A stretch of DNA of 64,000 nucleotides from Lunularia cruciata (taxonomy: Eukaryota > Streptophyta > Marchantiopsida > Lunulariales > Lunulariaceae). A program made the translations under genes and the position numbers. The stretch is taken from positions 65,352,944-65,416,943 of the forward strand of contig OX419755.1 in the NCBI GenBank assembly GCA_948567375.1. The letters are read 5' to 3'. Below are positions 1 to 14,000 of this stretch, piece after piece (within the stretch, counting starts at the first letter, position 1; each line of letters begins with the position of its first letter). The notes under the pieces are model-generated. The model did no database searches. It was given only the letters and a program-made list of their open reading frames with translations, and was not told the origin of the DNA.

Positions 1-1
1 G

Positions 2-2838
<2,837 letters not shown>

Positions 2839-5800
2839 AGCACTCAAGATCCAGTGTACGGTTTCTTGGCAGTACGGTAGAATTGATCTCATTGTAGGAG
2901 AAGTTGCAGGCTCCTATGTATCATGTAACGAAATCTATTGGAGCCATCCACTTTATTTTTGGGAAAAGGTGCTTTCGTAATATGAAACAGTTTTGATAGC
3001 AGCTCCGGGTGGAAACATTCTGATTAAGATATTTCCTGTTTATCATGGTCGATTGTAGAGGGTGTCCGTAATGAAAGGTTCACTTGTGGGTCTTTTGTGT
3101 CAATGTGCGCACTTGGGAACGCTTCCGTTTGTGCATGAGGGTCGAACACACAACAGCTTACTAATTCCTCTTGCGCGTCCATCGTATTTGCCTACCATAT
3201 CCGGGTAATGTGTAAACTTTTTTTTCACGGCCAATCTTTCATCTCCCGATCTAATCAACTACTTGTTAGCTGAATCGTTAACCTAGAGTCGAGTAAAAGG
3301 TATGGGTAGTGCTTTGAGGTCTGTTGTTTGCTGAGGAGCGCCTGTAGTCTTAATGACGCAAATTGTACATGACTCCGGTTGGCTGGTTGGTATTGCTTCA
3401 CATAGAAATTCTAAATGCCCAGTGTACAATGTTTAATGCTCTTGAGCTACTTACGAGTTGCAAACGAGTACTTATGGTTTACAGTACGAGGTCTTTGCTG
3501 CTGGTCAGTGAGGACCTAGTTCTAAGGAAGTTATTGCTTATGTCTGGAAGTTCCTCGTTACTCGAGGACAGTTCTTGAGGATAGGTCATTTGACAGCTTT
3601 CAGGTAGAATTCCACGTCACATTCGTCCACCCTTCTCTAAAGCAATGGGATGTTAACTAGATTCTCGAAACTCTGATCTTTAAACGTGCTGCTGAATGGC
3701 AATGTATTATCAGACTCCGACATAACTTCTAAGTGGAGGATAGACTAAAACATTTGGCTTTTCACATTTTGAGAGAGAGCGCCTTCTTGACTTGAAGATA
3801 TTTTACTTGTACTGCATCCGCATCGGGAGAGTCATCAGCATGTTTATCCCTATATTCGTATAAGCGTAAAATATCACTAATATGGATCATAGATGATGAA
3901 TTCAGTCATAAATTACTGATCCACTAGCCATTATAAACGACAAAGCTTAATCTCCACGAATAGATATACAAATCTCTACACCATGAATTTGAATGAGGTA
4001 GAAAAACTTAGTCACTTTCACAAATCGGGAAACGTGGATCACCAAAAATTGAATACTCGATATCTACAAACTCTTAGGATCGTTGAAACAAGATCAGAAC
4101 ATCATCGCAACCACAAAACCGTGATCATATCCTACATACAGAGCTTAATCAAGCGTCATGATGAAATGAATGAATGATAATGTTTTATATAACTAATAAT
4201 GAGTTTGGATAACATAACGTTTGATTGATGATTATAGTTAGGATCACCAATCCTATACAGAAATTCAAGCGTGGATATGAGTGACTAATCATAAGATTTA
4301 CAACATAGCTCACCAATTATAATTTAAAGATATGTTTCATATCACAAGTTTGGAATATGGTAAAATTCCTTTACTAACTGGCAGGATATTTCCTTTCGCA
4401 AAGAAATGAGAGTTACTAGTATTTAGGAAAGTAAAGAAGAAGTGTAAAGCTTAATGTTCACTTTGAATTAAGTTTGTCTGGACAAGTTTGACAATATACT
4501 AAGAGTACTACGATTGACAATGGTATCAATCGTATTGTCGTCGAATATCGTATAGTATATATAGTATGTAATTTATGTATCAAATCGTATATACATAAAA
4601 GATAAAAAAACTTGCTGCAAATATAATGTGTTGAGGATAATGGTTAAGTGGTATAAGCCAAAGTGTTGGTATCTTAATACGGACTAATAATTCTGAGATA
4701 CTATCTTACTTAAATTTGAGTAGCAATTACTTATTTATTTACTTTGAGCTTTTTAATTTGATTAAAATTGTAATGCAGAACCAAATTAACTCAAACTTAC
4801 ATTTTTATTTTGTAAATAAGAAGATTTAAATGTATTTTAAGTATAATTTTCTTATGTGTAGTTTTTAATGGGTTCAAAAGTATTTGAAAAGAACATGAAC
4901 ATATCCAAATTTGTCTCAAGTATCTTATCCATCGAAGCAAGGGTTCTACAATGCGAGTTTGAAGAGGAAAGTACATCAACAGAGGCAATAAGGAAGAACC
5001 AACATGAAGAGTAAAATTTTCAAAGAGGTCTTAAAAACATAGAGTTATCCTTGATAGTTAAAGATGACTCATAAGCAGACCTTAGAGCCATGTTTAGAAA
5101 CCGTTTGGAAAAGATGTAAACATAGAAATTCAGAATAAAATTATTACATATAAGGGATATGTAATAATTTTATAGTAAGATACCAATTAAAAGATGTTCT
5201 CACAAGGTATTCAAACATGAGCTCAAGTTTGGTAAATATGAGATTATTGAAGACCAATAGATGAATTCTAGAACCATATTTCGGGATTTTTCTTAGGAGA
5301 AACCAAATTTAAGTTCAATGTTGGCTTACTTTGACACCTTCTGGCTTAATATATGGATGAAATATATGTACAAAATCATTGGCAAATTATCAAGTTAATC
5401 TGAACTAAATCTAGGATTTTGGGCGTTTTCCAACTTATTATAGAATTCTGTGAGGTTGACTGGCCCCAAACCAAACCAAATAAATGGCTTCAACATAAGA
5501 GGCTCTTTTGAGTGTGTGGGTCGGCAAAATTAGATACAGACAAGCTCTAATTGCCAAGAACTTCAGCTTTTTCTGTTTATGATGCAATTTATGCTTGAAA
5601 TGGAGAAGTATTAAATGAAAATTTCGAGAACAGGATTAAAGAGTTTGAAGAAGGTTTGAATTTATGAAGTTCAGAAGTTGATACTGCGAATTTGACACTG
5701 TAAAGTAGTAGAGTGAGCCTTAAACCCGTGTTAGGTCTAGTTCGTCTGTTCTCGAGGGTTTGTGGGGGGATCTCGAGGATGCGAGTATTGTCTGTTCTTG

Positions 5801-5993
5801 TGATCAGTCCAGTAGGATCCGCTCTTCACATAACTGCGAAGCTAAGCAATCAAATTGTTGGGGTGGAGCAATATTACGAAGGGGAAAGCCAGTGCATTGC
5901 CAATCGCTGGAATTGTGCTACTGAGTATTCGGAATCAATCACCTGCTTATAGATGTACGTGTGAGTGGCGATTTGTGGCGGATCGAGAATTCG
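2839..5993. other. Intergenic region: helicase 3' UTR, AT-rich spacer, then 5' UTR of the next gene
   Basis: Follows the helicase stop. The first few hundred bases are probably 3' UTR. About 3850-5450 is AT-rich with no convincing reading frame. Composition rises again after about 5700, probably promoter/5' UTR of the Arg/Gly-rich gene. The short frames at 5713-5952 and 5855-6154 lack family resemblance and conflict with the gene start at 5994. Confidence 0.6.
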
Positions 5994-8577
5994 ATGGGGC
6001 GCATTGGGGATCCCAGGGCTATTACAGCTCTGGCGAGAAGTGGAGGCCATTTGGCTCGGAAATGTTTTCTCAGGAATTCGTTTTCTGGTCCGGTTGGGCG
6101 GGGAAGAGGTGGAGTTGGGGTGCCTCGAACCCCGATAGGAGCTGCTGCACCTGAGAGTGAAGATAAAATTAAGCCAATTAGTGGAGGCAGGGGCCAGGGG
6201 ATTCAGATAGATCAGCAAAAAATTGAGGTTGTGGATGATGGAGTTGTCGAATGGAGAGAGGCGGTGCAGAGGAGGATTAGTTTGGTAGATTTGCAAAATA
6301 GGGCTGGGGAGAATAGAGCTGCTGGGAGAGGGAGAGGAGTTGGCGCAGTCTCTCCTCAGGATTCAGTTGGAGGGCGTGGAATTCCCTCATCTGTCCAGCC
6401 AAACGTGTCGCAAGGATTCGGTAGGGGGAGAGGGATTCCTGTTGCTCCTCCACAAAGTGCAGGAAGAGGGAGAGTGATTCCGCCTCCAGGAACAATAGGG
6501 GCAACGGACAGGGGAATTCCACTATCACCTCTCGGGAGCTTGTCGGAGTCAGAGAAGGTTCAAGATGATAGCTTTGAATTATCAGAGCAGGATAGCGAAG
6601 TGAGTGATGCTTCTGCTGGGATTGAGGCTGCTGCCCCTACTCCTCCAAGAATTTTCTTTGCACCTCAAATTTCGTTGCGATCAATGGGGAGAGGCCGGGG
6701 ACAAGTTGATGAAGGTTTCCCGTCAACTATCGGAGCAGATTCTGAGTCGGAGCAGCAGTTCGGAAAGGATGGTAGGAAAGTAGGAAAAGGCCAGCCCACA
6801 TCGTCTAGAGCACAGCGATTGCAGTTGTCCACTGAAGAAGCAAGAGCTCGAGCTATAGCCATTTTGGAAGAAGGGATAGAGAAGAATGTGGCTGCAGAGG
6901 GTGAAAGGAGGAGGAAAGGAGGCATGGAGAAGTTTGCAGATGCAAATGAAATGTTTGCCGATAGGTTCAAGCGAGCACCTGGACAGGTTCCATCACAAAC
7001 TCAGGGTGTCAGGAAGGAGAGGGGGAGACCTAAAAGAACTGGGCGATCTCGGGGACCTAGATCTTCGGGTGAATTTTCTGTGGCCGAGCCTTCAATTGAC
7101 GAGCAACTTACTCCCGAGCAGGAAGCAGAACTTTTGCGGCTTGACAATGAGAGCACTTTCAAGGAGAACCTCCACAGGCTGTTCTTGGTAAGGCATGCAT
7201 TGTTCATCTTCATGTTGGCTCTGTTGCTGATGCACATGGAATTTCATTCAAGGGTCTTGGACGTGTTGACGTGCTCGTAATCAAAGTTTAATCTCTTCAG
7301 TGTCTTTTTCAACCCTTCAAACATAATCGTAGCCTTGCACTCGATTCCTCAGATGTCAAACATATGAGCTGACTCGTCGTTAGGAATGACGAGTCAGCTC
7401 ATAACGTTGTTGCAGAAGTTGTATATTCGGTTATATTGCTAGAAAGGTCGGATCTTCTTTGCGTATGGAGTAATCAGAGACGTGAAATACCTGAACCGTT
7501 CGATACGGATGCTGTTATTCTTCTTTTGGTTATCATAGTTTTGAGATAATTCAAATTTTAAATAGATCCATTGTAATAGATCTTATCTGAAAGTCACAAT
7601 CTGGAGAACACCCGCAACCGAAGGATCACTGTTGATCGGAAAGTCCTAGATATGGGTTTTCTTTCATCCGGAATCCTTCAACTAATATGTTAGCCAGGAC
7701 TTGTGGCCGGACTACAGCTCTGTTTCAATAATCATTGACCTACTTTCTTATCAACTTACAGGTGCAATTCGAACCAGAATATGCCATGGAAGAATTTGGA
7801 AAAAATCCAGATATCGAGGAACCAGCTGTTCTATCACTGGAGGAATATTTGCAGAGTTTGAAACCCATGTTTTTGAAGGAGAGTGCGGAATTGTCGCAGG
7901 AACAGAAGTGGCAGGTGAGTTTGCGTTGTCCTGAGTATATTCGAATTCCCTAAACTGGTTGTCGTTTTAGGTCAATCGTTTTTCGAATGAGAATGCTGTC
8001 TCGTTCCACTTGATACCGCGTGACCATATACTGAGTAAAATTACCTCATATCTTCTCAAGATATGCAGGATCTTCTCATAAGTCGTCCATGGAGAAATTT
8101 AAAATTTGGAGGCGCTCTTGAACTTATGCATTTGATTCATCCATTCTTTTGTAGTTGTGTAACTCTGTAATCACTGATGTTTGCACTGAGCAGGAGGTTG
8201 TTAAAGCATCCCTAGCAAATGCACCACAATTAGAGCAACTGGTCGAGTCCTATGCAGGAAAGGGCCGAATGACTGCCCGCCAGCAGATACAGAAAATGGA
8301 AGCGATCAGTGAGAAATTGTCAAAAACCGTTTCTCCTGAAGTCTCTGCATTTACACAGCGCGCTCTCATCACTTTACAGGTGTGAAATTTGCGCTAGTTG
8401 GTTAGAATACTCAAGACATTTTGGCTGTGCTGACTGATGGTTTTCATTTGGACATTTTGTTTCACTCGGGTGCTTATTGGGGACAAACTTGTTTGTTGAT
8501 AGAACAATCCAGGCTTGACTTTCCAGCAGAAGGAGCGATTGATGAAGAATCTCGTTACTGGCTTCTCATCGGTTTGA
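5994..8577 (+). CDS. Arg/Gly-rich protein with conserved plant C-terminal domain, candidate organellar protein
   Basis: Four exons: 5994-7187, 7762-7914, 8194-8379, 8503-8577 (stop TGA 8575-8577), all introns phase 0, 535 aa. ATG 5994 is the first in-frame ATG; upstream in-frame codons such as GTG 5961 are not eukaryotic starts. Residues 1-40 are Arg-rich and poor in acids, compatible with an organelle-targeting presequence (inference). Residues ~30-240 are low complexity with repeated GRGRG/GRGIP motifs; a charged segment follows. From about residue 370 the protein becomes ordered: LTPEQEAELLRLD, then FEPEYAMEEF with NPDIEE, a helical segment, and a final NNPGLTFQQKERLMKNLV. This last part resembles a land-plant family whose C-terminus carries a L-Q-(S/N)-N-P-G-x-x-F-x-x-K signature. 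I do not know its function; a mitochondrial or RNA-binding role is possible. The last acceptor (AG 8501-8502) was chosen because it alone keeps the signature in frame. Confidence 0.82.
7363..7403. repeat. Perfect 16-bp inverted repeat in an intron
   Basis: Arm 7363-7378 (TATGAGCTGACTCGTC) and arm 7388-7403 are exact reverse complements separated by a 9-base loop. It lies in intron 1 of the Arg/Gly-rich gene, about 175 bases after the donor. It could form a stable hairpin in the pre-mRNA or be a bidirectional protein site; TGACTC/GAGTCA in the arms resembles a GCN4/bZIP-type core (inference). Confidence 0.9.
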
Positions 8578-11042
8578 GCACTTTCTACGCAGCCATCGAT
8601 TTATCACAACTGAAGTACACAGCAACGTCCCCTCCAGTTAAGGCTAATGACAGAGTCGTTTAACCTTCCGCACCAGGTTTGGTTTTCATGGCAAGGTTTG
8701 GGTGGTCTACGCTTCGATTAAACTCCTCAGCCTGGATTGAAGCCGATGGAGTCTCCAACAAAGGATTGTTTAAAGGGAGGCCCGAGTACTAACGGGAGTG
8801 GACTGGATTTCATGGTTAGCTTCAGGTACAGGGATTTTGAGCCTCAGGCTGGAAGGCCTCAATTTTTGACTTCAACTGATAACTGATCCCTACAAGATTC
8901 CGAGAAAAAGCACAAATACAATGAGAATCTACTCGAGTGAGATCCCCCTACAATTATCTTATATTATCCGACTGTTTCAGTTTCGAGAGGATTCTCACGT
9001 AGGTTGGCGTTGACGGTTTTGGATATCCACGTCGTTTACAGGACTAATGAGGAATTGATTGCTCGAGATGGGCTAAGCTGCTTTCTCCCCGTGCTTTATG
9101 TGGCCTAATTACCTTCGCAAGAGATCTTTGATATGTGGCCATTTTACCTACAGATAAACAGGTTCCGAATTTTACGCTTCTTCACGCTCTCAAGTCTGGG
9201 AGGACCGACTCCGTTAGATCCGTCAGTCGCTTTTTTTACAGCAGAGAAAAGATGAGAGTGCGCGTTAGGCATACTCATCCAGTTCTCATTAAGATGGATT
9301 TCGCTGTGAGTTCAGTTCTTCGAAATGCAGTCTTTCTTAGGCAATCCTATTTTTACGTCAAGTCTCAAAGGGCTTTCTTCCCTTCATCATACAAGCTTCG
9401 GCCTCAATGCGTCCTATCGAGGGTGAAGCAAGAAAGGGGTGCCGAAGGAGATCCCCGATCCTTGTAATAGAAAACTGACGGACATTAACTCCTCAAATAT
9501 CCAACTGAATCATTCGCTTCAATTCTGTATTAGATGATGCATGCCGTTTGAAACAAGAGTGCATGTGATGAATCAAACCAAAAGGCGTTGGTATTCAAAC
9601 ACTGTATCACATGTAGAACTTTTGCCCGGGGAAGAAACATGCAATTCTTATCAAAAGCGGGAGTCGTTCTCTGAAGAGTTTATAGCTTTCTGGATCGACT
9701 TCCAGCTTCGGGAAGAGCATCATCTTTGCACACGGTGACACTTGAGCTTACTACGTTAAGATAGTATCCCTTTCTGCCTTGGTTTTATTCGCATTCTGCC
9801 CTTAGCAGTATTCATGCAGAATCCTGTCAGCAATTCCTGCTACACAAATATCTCTAAACAAAGGGCTTCGGCGAGATCCCTAGCGAAAACTCAATCGCGC
9901 TTAGTGTAACAGGGTCTCCTCCTGAAGCGTAGTCTGCACCTATGAACAGTTTCGCAGCGAACGTTTTTTACAGAGTTCCTCTGAGTGATCACTCGTAAAC
10001 CACATTTGTTACTGGAGTGAAGTACTGGAATGACTGAAGTCTGTAAGCGACAAATTGAATCCCACACAGCGAACAGATCCTTTCAAGCGCGACACACATA
10101 GTTGTGCCTCCTTGGAAATGCGTTGTCAAGATGTAGAGAGAAGTATATCTCTATTGTAGACCCACTTTAAGGACATTCTTTGTCCACGCACTTCCCCGTG
10201 CGGAAAATTCATGTCTTTCTGTCTAGAAGACGGTATGCTACGCACCATGACAGAAACTTAATCACTCTAAACCGTTAACGAGGTATATAAGGTATCCGAG
10301 TGCACCCGGCGTGGATACAGTGATATTACCGGTTTTATCGTCCTCAGTACAGTACATCGCGAAAATTCTGCAAACGAAGGACTCGGATCTGCATCATCCC
10401 TGCCATGAATCCCTGCTCTGAACCCCTAATTCCTAATTCCGCACTTCAGATGCGAAGAATAACGAGAGGGAATCTCCGGTGGCCTACAACGCACAACACC
10501 ACGGCATATAGAAAGACACCATAGGCAGCAGTGACGAAGTAATTCATTACGGCTAATTCAGGCTTCCTCATTAACTCAACTACAAGCTAACCTAAACTAA
10601 GCATGACAAACGAGAAACAAAACGCTCTAAGTACGTGGATTAGCGGGAGTGTGTCGCCTGACCTCCTAGTTTAGCACAGAGAGAAGCAGTCATCACTGGT
10701 AGTGAGTTGTGGTCGCCACGCGTGGCTCTGCCCTGCGACTGATCTGCGCGGGATGCTTCTCTTCTTCCCGTCATTGTTAAGCAGTTCGGAATGTGGTGGT
10801 GGTGACGGGAGGTACCGCAGGATGCATTCCGGTGCTTGAGTTGAGGGGAAGAAGGGAGACTCAGATTTTAGAAGAAAAACTGGAGGAGAGGTTTAGTCAA
10901 TATCCTATTGTACGTGGGGAAGCATGAGAAGGAAAAAATATTAAAGTTGAACCAAGTGGAAAACGAGGTGGCCGAGCGAAGGGAGAGTAAGCTGAGATTC
11001 GATTGATTGATCCGTTTGAGGTGGATTAGATTTTGTGACGAA
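8578..11042. other. Intergenic region between the Arg/Gly-rich gene and the polyprenyl synthase gene
   Basis: No convincing coding sequence. The longest frame, 9135-9467, begins with GTG, has no ATG near its start and resembles nothing I know. The left part is probably 3' UTR. Purine-rich sequence around 10850-11000, just before the ATG at 11043, is a likely 5' UTR. No tRNA or mobile element was recognised. Confidence 0.55.
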
Positions 11043-14000
11043 ATGGCGATGACATGTAGTGGGCGAGCCAGTGCTCGATCGCTGCCTACTCTAGTGCTTA
11101 CTGCCGCACGGTGCTCAGTTTTCAATTCGCTTCCGATTTCCTCCATCGCTTGTTCCTCTATTTCCTCCTCACCTGGCGATGACTTTGCGCACAGCCGGAT
11201 CCAGCGAGGAAGTGATCTTCGGGTGTTGTCACCCGCGCTCCGAGGTGAAGTCGGAGGTAGGTCTTTTGCTTTCTGCAACCTTTCTTCTGTATCTATTCTG
11301 AGCCGAACGGAACATCATTGTTCAGCTTGAACGAATTTCCAGCATGGATTAGCCACTAGCTGCACCTTTTCTCTCAACCATATACATGCAATATTTTTGG
11401 ACACTCGAAGTAGCAAATATGCAATATGCTTCGAAGCCCGTAGAAGCTTCGATGATCGGTTGACCAAGCACATTTCCTTGTCCGTAAAGTGTGACTCGTT
11501 AGGCAGTTGAGTTTAGGTCATCGTATTTGAAGATGTGAGACTCTCATTCAGCTTATGGCCTTACTTCCCCCTCTGTTTCCTGATAGTTTCTGCAACCCAA
11601 TGAAGTGAAGGAGAATACTTGAAGCCCCTTCACTTTATCGAAGTTTTGTACCTTATTGTTGGAAGATGAAGAAGAATTCACTTGTGTGTACACTCTCCTA
11701 GATGTCCTGAAGGCGAGGGATTGTGAATTATTGAAGCTCTTGTTCTTTCGTTACTCTACTGAAAGCTCCAAACTGTTGTATGTGCCCGTGTCTACATAAC
11801 TTGTCGTTCGCGCAGAGGCTCTTGCAAGTGTGGCTCAACTCGGTAGAGCAGTAGATGAAAACGCAACGGAAGCCAAATCGCGCACCTTTCAGACCTACTT
11901 GTCGTACACGGTATGTGTAGCTTCATTTAGTGTTTATCCTCATTGAGATTAAAAGTCAGATCATTATTATTAACCTTCCTGAGAGGGTGGCGATTATTAA
12001 GAGGTCGGGATGAACTCAACAGGCTAGTCGCCGGAATCCTCTCACGGAAATTGGAGGTTCACTAAGGCATCTGACAGCCAGTTGTGCTGGTGGGACATTC
12101 TCGAGGCAAGAGGTATTCGAGGAAACTTTTGTCCCCCTTTCTAGATTCAATTTAGTAATTCAAATCAATGTCAGTCTGTTGTTCACCATGGGTTTTGACA
12201 ATGAATTCAACCGCCCTATAAGCTCATGAAGAGACAATATAAAATGAAGCTATCATTACGAAGCTCAATGATCTGCAGCTAATGCAGTTACTTTTTGACA
12301 GGTTGCCCGAGGGTGTGCCTTAGCAGTTGAGCCACAATCATGGATAACTCACTCCCCATCTTACAGAGATGGTCAGGCAAAGCAGTTGAGGCACATCTAC
12401 ACCTCCTCATCGGGATATCGTGCTGCATCTCCACCATGCGCAGATATCTCACTTGAGGTCGACCTACTTGGTATTCACAATCAGGTGGTTATTCGGACTG
12501 AAGTTATCTCGGCAATTAGGTGTGCACGCTTTGTGTAATGTTGTCATTCGTGCTCCAAGTTGTCCATTCACTGTCTTCAAGAAATCTTGCAAGTAATGTG
12601 TCGGACGGTTTGTGCTGTAGGATAAACTGGATCCATTTGCACTAGTTGCAGACGAGCTAACTCTACTTGGTCACAGACTCCGAGACATGGTCACGGCAGA
12701 GGTATCTCGATATTCTGTTTTGTTTATGTGGCCTCAACTGTTCTGAAAAATAAAACAAGTAAACTTTTAGGACCTTCAGCACTGATCCACTGGTTGCATA
12801 ATTATACGGGTTTGACTTCAGTAGAGCGGCCCCTGGAGGGCAATCTTAACCCTACAGGATATTAAACTTGTGGGTTCCACTGTATTGTTGATGTTCAACT
12901 ATCCTTGCTTTCTCTGGAACAACAATCTATTCTGTCTCTTTCATGTCACCGAGTGAAGAGCCTGTGTTTACTGTCCTCTCGTTCAGGTGCCAACGTTATC
13001 AGAGGCAGCGGAGTATTTTTTTAAACAAGGTGTTGAGGGCAAGCGCTTTAGGCCAATGGTATCCCACCTTTGCGCACAATGTTCTGCCTTCATGTGTTGT
13101 AACGGAGGTGTGCTTATTTTGAAGCTCGTGTTTCACATTTGCAGGTTTGCCATCAGTATGTTGTCTATTGTCTGCAGATACCTAAATACGTTTACACTAG
13201 CCCTGTGTATTCCTCTCTGGTAATCTGACAATTGTTGTTGGTGAAAGATGTAATTTCCAGTTCCTTCTGGGACAGGAAATTATACCCGATATATATTGTC
13301 ATTCTTGAATCAATCCCAATCAAGCATCTGCCAATCGTAAGACCCTCAATGACATCTAATGATTAGCCTTATTCACTTTATTTCTGCAAAAACTGATTTG
13401 TGCTTGTCGTTGCAGGTTTTGCTACTTCTGGCATCCTCAATGACATCTCTTTCTCCAAGCAAGGGATTAGACTATGGTGAGCAAAAATTAGAAGATGTCC
13501 TTGAGGAAGAGCGGCGGGTTAAGCAACAGCGAATCGCCGAAATTACAGAAATGATCCATGTAAGAGGCGGTCGCAGCAGAACTTTAGCAAAGATTCGTCA
13601 GCTGTGTGGCATTCATGGCTTACAGGAGGATTTTCGTTAATTCCTTTCCAACATACGAATGTGCTTCAAGCAATTTTGTTGACTTGGGGGCTCAATACAT
13701 GCAGGTAGCCAGCCTTCTGCATGATGATGTTTTGGATCATGCGGACACGCGGAGAGGCATAGGTTCCCTTAACTCCCTGATGGGAAATAAGGTGTGGAAA
13801 GTTCGTAAAATTGGTTAAATTGGACGGTCAATTGTTATAAATTGTGTGCTTTCGTTGGTAGTATTGTCACGTCAGTAGCTATGAACTTACTCAAATCAGT
13901 TGTGACGGACGCTGGATTCTGCCGAAATGAATCGCTGCAGCCAGTAAAGGTCAAATTTTGAGGTTTCCACGTACTAATAAACTCTGTACTCCTCCAGCTG

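Noticed and set aside
5874-6296. 140-codon minus-strand frame overlapping the Arg/Gly-rich gene
   Set aside because: Antisense shadow of a low-complexity, GC-richer exon; its peptide has no domain and the plus-strand exon structure is convincing.
9135-9467. 110-codon open frame between genes 2 and 3
   Set aside because: Starts with GTG, no family resemblance, no splice context, lies in presumed untranslated/intergenic sequence.
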